Shown: positions 6,359 to 9,550 of the stretch, in pieces
Layout of the letters: each line of letters begins with the position of its first letter
How positions within the stretch are numbered: position 1 is the stretch's first letter
Source: an uncultured Pirellulaceae bacterium
GTDB lineage: Bacteria; Planctomycetota; Planctomycetia; Pirellulales; Pirellulaceae
Length of the DNA stretch: 9,550 nucleotides
Assembly (NCBI GenBank): GCA_947259675.1
Contig: CAMYNE010000135.1
Location: 1-9,550 of the forward strand
Direction of reading: 5' to 3'
Made by a program: the position numbers and the translations under genes
The notes under the pieces: generated by a model
The model's database searches: none
Told to the model about the DNA's origin: nothing
Seen by the model: only the letters and a program-made list of their open reading frames with translations

Positions 6359-9300
6359 TTACTTTACCGAGAACGTGTCGATTGGCTCCTTTCCGCCCAC
6401 CTCGGACAACTCGATCGACTTCCGAGTGACCGAGGCATTTTCACGACCAAAGTTGTGATGAATGGTCAAATAAACTTTGCTCCGCAAGTCCGTACGATTT
6501 TGATTGCCGGCATAGTACTTCACGAGCAATCGGTACTCACCTTGGGGAGCTTTCGGGAGCGTATACATTTCAGGACCATATCCGTCGGTAATATCCTGCG
6601 TCAAATGCCCGCCGGATTTCGTGTCCCGATGCTGATAAAAACACTCTTCGCCCGAAGGTTCCACAATGTGCAAGTCGATATCGGTTTGATCGGTGTTCCA
6701 CATCATCGTGACTACGACATCGCAGGGTGCGATATTCAGCTTTTCCGTCAACGATGTCAGTCTTGCTTTTGCGAATTCTTTAACGCTCGATTCCTGCTTG
6801 CCGGAAATGACCTCTCGCAACAAGTGTGAATATTCGGACGCAACGATTTTCTTGTAATCGCTGGAACGATTTTGGAATGTACTATTAACGGCGATTTCAT
6901 AATAAACCATCGCCATATCCGCTTGTCCAACTTGCGCCAGGCATTGACCAAGAGCCACATAAACACTGCTTTCATACGGTCGCTCCAATACAACTCGGCG
7001 AAGCAGGTGATAGGCCTGTGCCGGACGTTGCAGTTCCATCGCCGAAAAAGCAACGTCCCTGGCCAACACCAGATCACCCGGATTGCGTTCAACGAGGCTG
7101 CTCATGACTTTTAGTGCTTCGTCAGTCGGTGAGCCGCCTCGATCATCTCGATTGGCAAGCCGCCGGTCGGCTTCTTTCTTGACGAGTTTGTAGTCGAGCG
7201 GTTCACGCGAAAGCATTTGTAAGTAATCGTCCGACAATCCTTCTCGAATCGTGGGCGAACAATCGAGCGATTTCGAAATCGCGACGATTTTCATGTCGTC
7301 CAGTGCAAGCTTCAAAGCAGTTGGCATTTTGAACTGCACGCCTGGCATCGATTCAAGTCTCGCCAACCAGGAAGTCAGCTGTTGCTTGGGATCAGCCAAC
7401 TCGGCCGCCTTGTTTTTCAGCGTTGTCCCGATCAGTTTCCCGGCGTCCTTTGATTTAATCACAAACAGATCTTCCTCTGGTTTGATATCAAACCGTTGAT
7501 AGTCTGCTTCGGATTCGAGCATCAACAGAGAACAGGTTTGACCCGTGACGCGGAAATGGCGAGCGTACGCGGTTGCCACGTCAAAGACCGAATCACCCAG
7601 ACTCTCTAATTGGCCTACAGCGACTTGGCCGTACAATCGGCTGGCAAGATCGGTTTGAACCGTTCGTTCCGAGCTCATTTCAATCGTTTTTTCTTCGTTG
7701 CCCTGTTTCAGCTTCAAGACGATCTTGCCCAGGTCAACGGGTTCAGCGCCATCCAATCCAACGCGACCGACAAGCGTAATCGTCTGACCTGGGTAAATCC
7801 ACTGAACCCGGCCCGCTGTCATCACATCGGTCCCACCTTCAACGATCAGATTGGTAACTCGCCAGGGACGTTGACGGTGAGCGATCGAAGCTTTTGCAAT
7901 TTCGTCTTCACCAGCGACACTGAAAACGGCTCCACCCGTTGCACCGGCAATAAAACGCAGATTGCCAATCGCCGTTCCGGTCAGGCCGGTTTGATAGGCA
8001 AACAGACGTCCAAGTTTGCTGTCAGCAACCAGGCCGTTGAGCAATCGCAAATTAGTTTCACCCCAGTTTGCGGCCCCATCGCTCAACAGAAACAGATCCG
8101 GCGTCTTGTTGTCAGACTTGATCCAGTCGGCACTTGCGACCTTTTGAATGGCACCATAAAGATCGGTTGCGCCTTCGAGTGCCAGTTGCTGGCAATCATC
8201 TACCAGTCGCTGCACATTTTCTTCGGTATTTTCCGAGTATTCATTTTTCCAAAAATGATTTTCAACATTGAAAAACACGACTGCGAATTTGTTCAATGAG
8301 CCGCGATTGTTGTTTAATGTGGCCTGCATCAACTTCAGCCAAACATTGAATTTATCGGGTTGACTGCTGAGTGATGTGTCCACCAGAAAAACCGCTCGAT
8401 CGTTCGCGTCGCCAGTGATTTTTGGAAGGTCGGGCGTAATCCGAGTCGCCCAGAAACTGCCATCAGTTTCGTCGTCCGATCGCAACAACAAAGATTCGGC
8501 GTTTGTAAACGTCAATCGAATCGTTTTCGCTTCGGGATTGTCGAAATGATACTGAGACTCGAGCAAACGATCTTCACCTTCAGCCTCCAACGCCTGATTT
8601 CGCAAATCGGAAACAGCATCGATCTGTTTGTCGATTTCCAAAACCTGAGGATGCTCTTTTCCGAGTCGCCCCAACAACTGTTGTCGCTGCTGCGAGAGTT
8701 TACGGATTTGATCGGCTTTACCCTGATTGAGCCTTTCTACTCGCGACATATTTTCAACTGGCTTAACATCCGGCGTAATCTTGTATTCAACGCCATCCAT
8801 TTCGAGCACATTCAAGTTGACTTTGCACTCGCCCATTGATTCAGGAAGATCCAGCTCGTAAGCCAATCCCCCATCAGTTTGTATAAGATTTACGTCGTAA
8901 CCGATGACGACCCGATGCAACTTGTTTGGCATCAAGGGAAAGACTCTGGCGTTGAAGACACCCGCGCCTGACCATTCCACAAGTGCCGGATCAACTCGTT
9001 TACGCACCTCTTGGCGGTACGCATGAGCCGCCTTCTCACGCGGAACCATGCGAGCTTCTTTGACATGTTGCCAGTCGTTTTGTCGAACCCTGGAGATATC
9101 AGCCGGCCGGAGTGACACAAACTGTTGGCCCGCTGGCAAAAATTCTTCGGCCGCCAACTTTCCTTCGGGCCGGTATTCGTAGACACTCTGACCAAACGCG
9201 AAGTAGTAGAGGGAAGCATCGTCGGGTAGACGCAGCTTGAAGGTACCTTCCAGCTGGCGCGGGTGATGGTTGTAATAGAAACAGTCGATCAACACCCGCG

Positions 9301-9550
9301 CACGAAAGCCGTCGACCTGGACGTTGACCTGCATGCCGTTCATTTCAAGTTCATCTTTGTCGCCTACCATCAAGCGCGTAGTGTTGGGTATCGCTTTGAC
9401 GCGTTTCCAGGTTTTTGCTTTTTTGCGACGAACTTCTTTGTTGTGTTTGGCAATTCCTTGACCAAGTTCAACTGGAAACTGAGGTGAAACACGTTTTCCC
9501 TGGACGCCCGATTCGTCTTCTTTTTCGACAAGATCTTCAATCGCCCTTTC
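6359..9550 (-). CDS. Large VIT/vWA-domain protein with coiled coil, TPR-like repeats and DUF2135-like C-terminus, 5' partial
   Basis: The frame is open from the right window edge to the TAA at 6359-6361, giving 1063 visible residues. TTG at 9373 and ATG at 9370 are only the first internal start-like codons; 59 further charged residues precede them in frame, so the true start is outside. Counting from 9373, a VIT domain (inter-alpha-trypsin-inhibitor type) spans about 1-165, with VEWSGAGVFNARVFPLMP at 132-149. Residues 205-265 form a charged, Gln-rich predicted coiled coil. A vWA domain covers about 322-500 with a full metal site: DTSLS (332-336), T403 in GATDLYG, and D432 in LLSDG. An ITIH-like beta region follows to about 625. 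TPR-like helices lie at about 745-855. A DUF2135/YfaP-like domain covers about 883-1004, with WNTDQTDIDLHIVEPSGE at 892-909. VIT/vWA proteins are usually extracellular or envelope-bound and bind partners through the metal site. No membrane segment is visible here, so any signal peptide or anchor must be upstream. Domain calls are strong; the function is unknown. Confidence 0.93.
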   Translation of the reverse strand, partial: ERAIEDLVEKEDESGVQGKRVSPQFPVELGQGIAKHNKEVRRKKAKTWKRVKAIPNTTRLMVGDKDELEMNGMQVNVQVDGFRARVLIDCFYYNHHPRQLEGTFKLRLPDDASLYYFAFGQSVYEYRPEGKLAAEEFLPAGQQFVSLRPADISRVRQNDWQHVKEARMVPREKAAHAYRQEVRKRVDPALVEWSGAGVFNARVFPLMPNKLHRVVIGYDVNLIQTDGGLAYELDLPESMGECKVNLNVLEMDGVEYKITPDVKPVENMSRVERLNQGKADQIRKLSQQRQQLLGRLGKEHPQVLEIDKQIDAVSDLRNQALEAEGEDRLLESQYHFDNPEAKTIRLTFTNAESLLLRSDDETDGSFWATRITPDLPKITGDANDRAVFLVDTSLSSQPDKFNVWLKLMQATLNNNRGSLNKFAVVFFNVENHFWKNEYSENTEENVQRLVDDCQQLALEGATDLYGAIQKVASADWIKSDNKTPDLFLLSDGAANWGETNLRLLNGLVADSKLGRLFAYQTGLTGTAIGNLRFIAGATGGAVFSVAGEDEIAKASIAHRQRPWRVTNLIVEGGTDVMTAGRVQWIYPGQTITLVGRVGLDGAEPVDLGKIVLKLKQGNEEKTIEMSSERTVQTDLASRLYGQVAVGQLESLGDSVFDVATAYARHFRVTGQTCSLLMLESEADYQRFDIKPEEDLFVIKSKDAGKLIGTTLKNKAAELADPKQQLTSWLARLESMPGVQFKMPTALKLALDDMKIVAISKSLDCSPTIREGLSDDYLQMLSREPLDYKLVKKEADRRLANRDDRGGSPTDEALKVMSSLVERNPGDLVLARDVAFSAMELQRPAQAYHLLRRVVLERPYESSVYVALGQCLAQVGQADMAMVYYEIAVNSTFQNRSSDYKKIVASEYSHLLREVISGKQESSVKEFAKARLTSLTEKLNIAPCDVVVTMMWNTDQTDIDLHIVEPSGEECFYQHRDTKSGGHLTQDITDGYGPEMYTLPKAPQGEYRLLVKYYAGNQNRTDLRSKVYLTIHHNFGRENASVTRKSIELSEVGGKEPIDTFSVK

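Noticed and set aside
7610..8299. Plus-strand open frame of 229 codons inside the VIT/vWA gene
   Set aside because: It lies wholly antisense to the vWA and adjoining coding region, whose protein has clear domains. The antisense product has no recognisable motif, so it is a shadow of the real gene's codon pattern.
9368..9373. TTG/ATG as the start of the VIT/vWA protein
   Set aside because: Translation upstream in the same frame stays open for 59 codons to the window edge with protein-like, charged composition, so the gene is truncated by the window.

Overview
The window reads as a chromosomal segment from a planctomycete, most likely of the Pirellulaceae type. This is an inference from gene content: a very large VIT/vWA protein with a coiled-coil insert and a DUF2135-like tail, an exported S41 peptidase with a long N-terminal TPR-like region, an over-length aspartate carbamoyltransferase, moderate base composition, and wide gaps between singly transcribed genes. 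No rRNA, marker gene or mobile element is present to confirm the taxon.

Layout: (1) 1-1577, plus strand, the 3' part of a polytopic membrane protein resembling ABC-2-type permeases; its true start lies before the window. (2) 1578-1804, a convergent intergenic gap with only weak dyads. (3) 1805-3004, minus strand, the catalytic chain of aspartate carbamoyltransferase (pyrB). (4) 3133-4986, minus strand, an exported S41 C-terminal-processing peptidase with its own intrinsic terminator at 3077-3107. (5) 4987-5497, about 510 bases without a convincing gene, holding the terminator (5409-5434) of the next gene. (6) 5498-5845, minus strand, an unrecognised 115-residue protein with a good ribosome binding site and a leader containing two stem-loops, one long (5910-5957). 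(7) 5958-6358, no gene, with mutually exclusive hairpins at 6201-6230 and two abutting heptamer tandem repeats at 6327-6358. (8) 6359-9550, minus strand, the 3' part of a large VIT/vWA/TPR/DUF2135-like protein whose reading frame runs off the right edge.

The genes do not look like one pathway. Pyrimidine synthesis, envelope proteolysis, membrane transport and a probable envelope adhesion or scaffold protein sit side by side, and the minus-strand genes are separated by terminators and long gaps, so each is probably its own transcription unit. I see no phage, IS, CRISPR, toxin-antitoxin or defence module, and nothing that amounts to a convincing new multi-gene system. The most unusual material is the structured non-coding DNA around the small unknown gene, the domain architecture of the VIT protein, and the insertions in PyrB.
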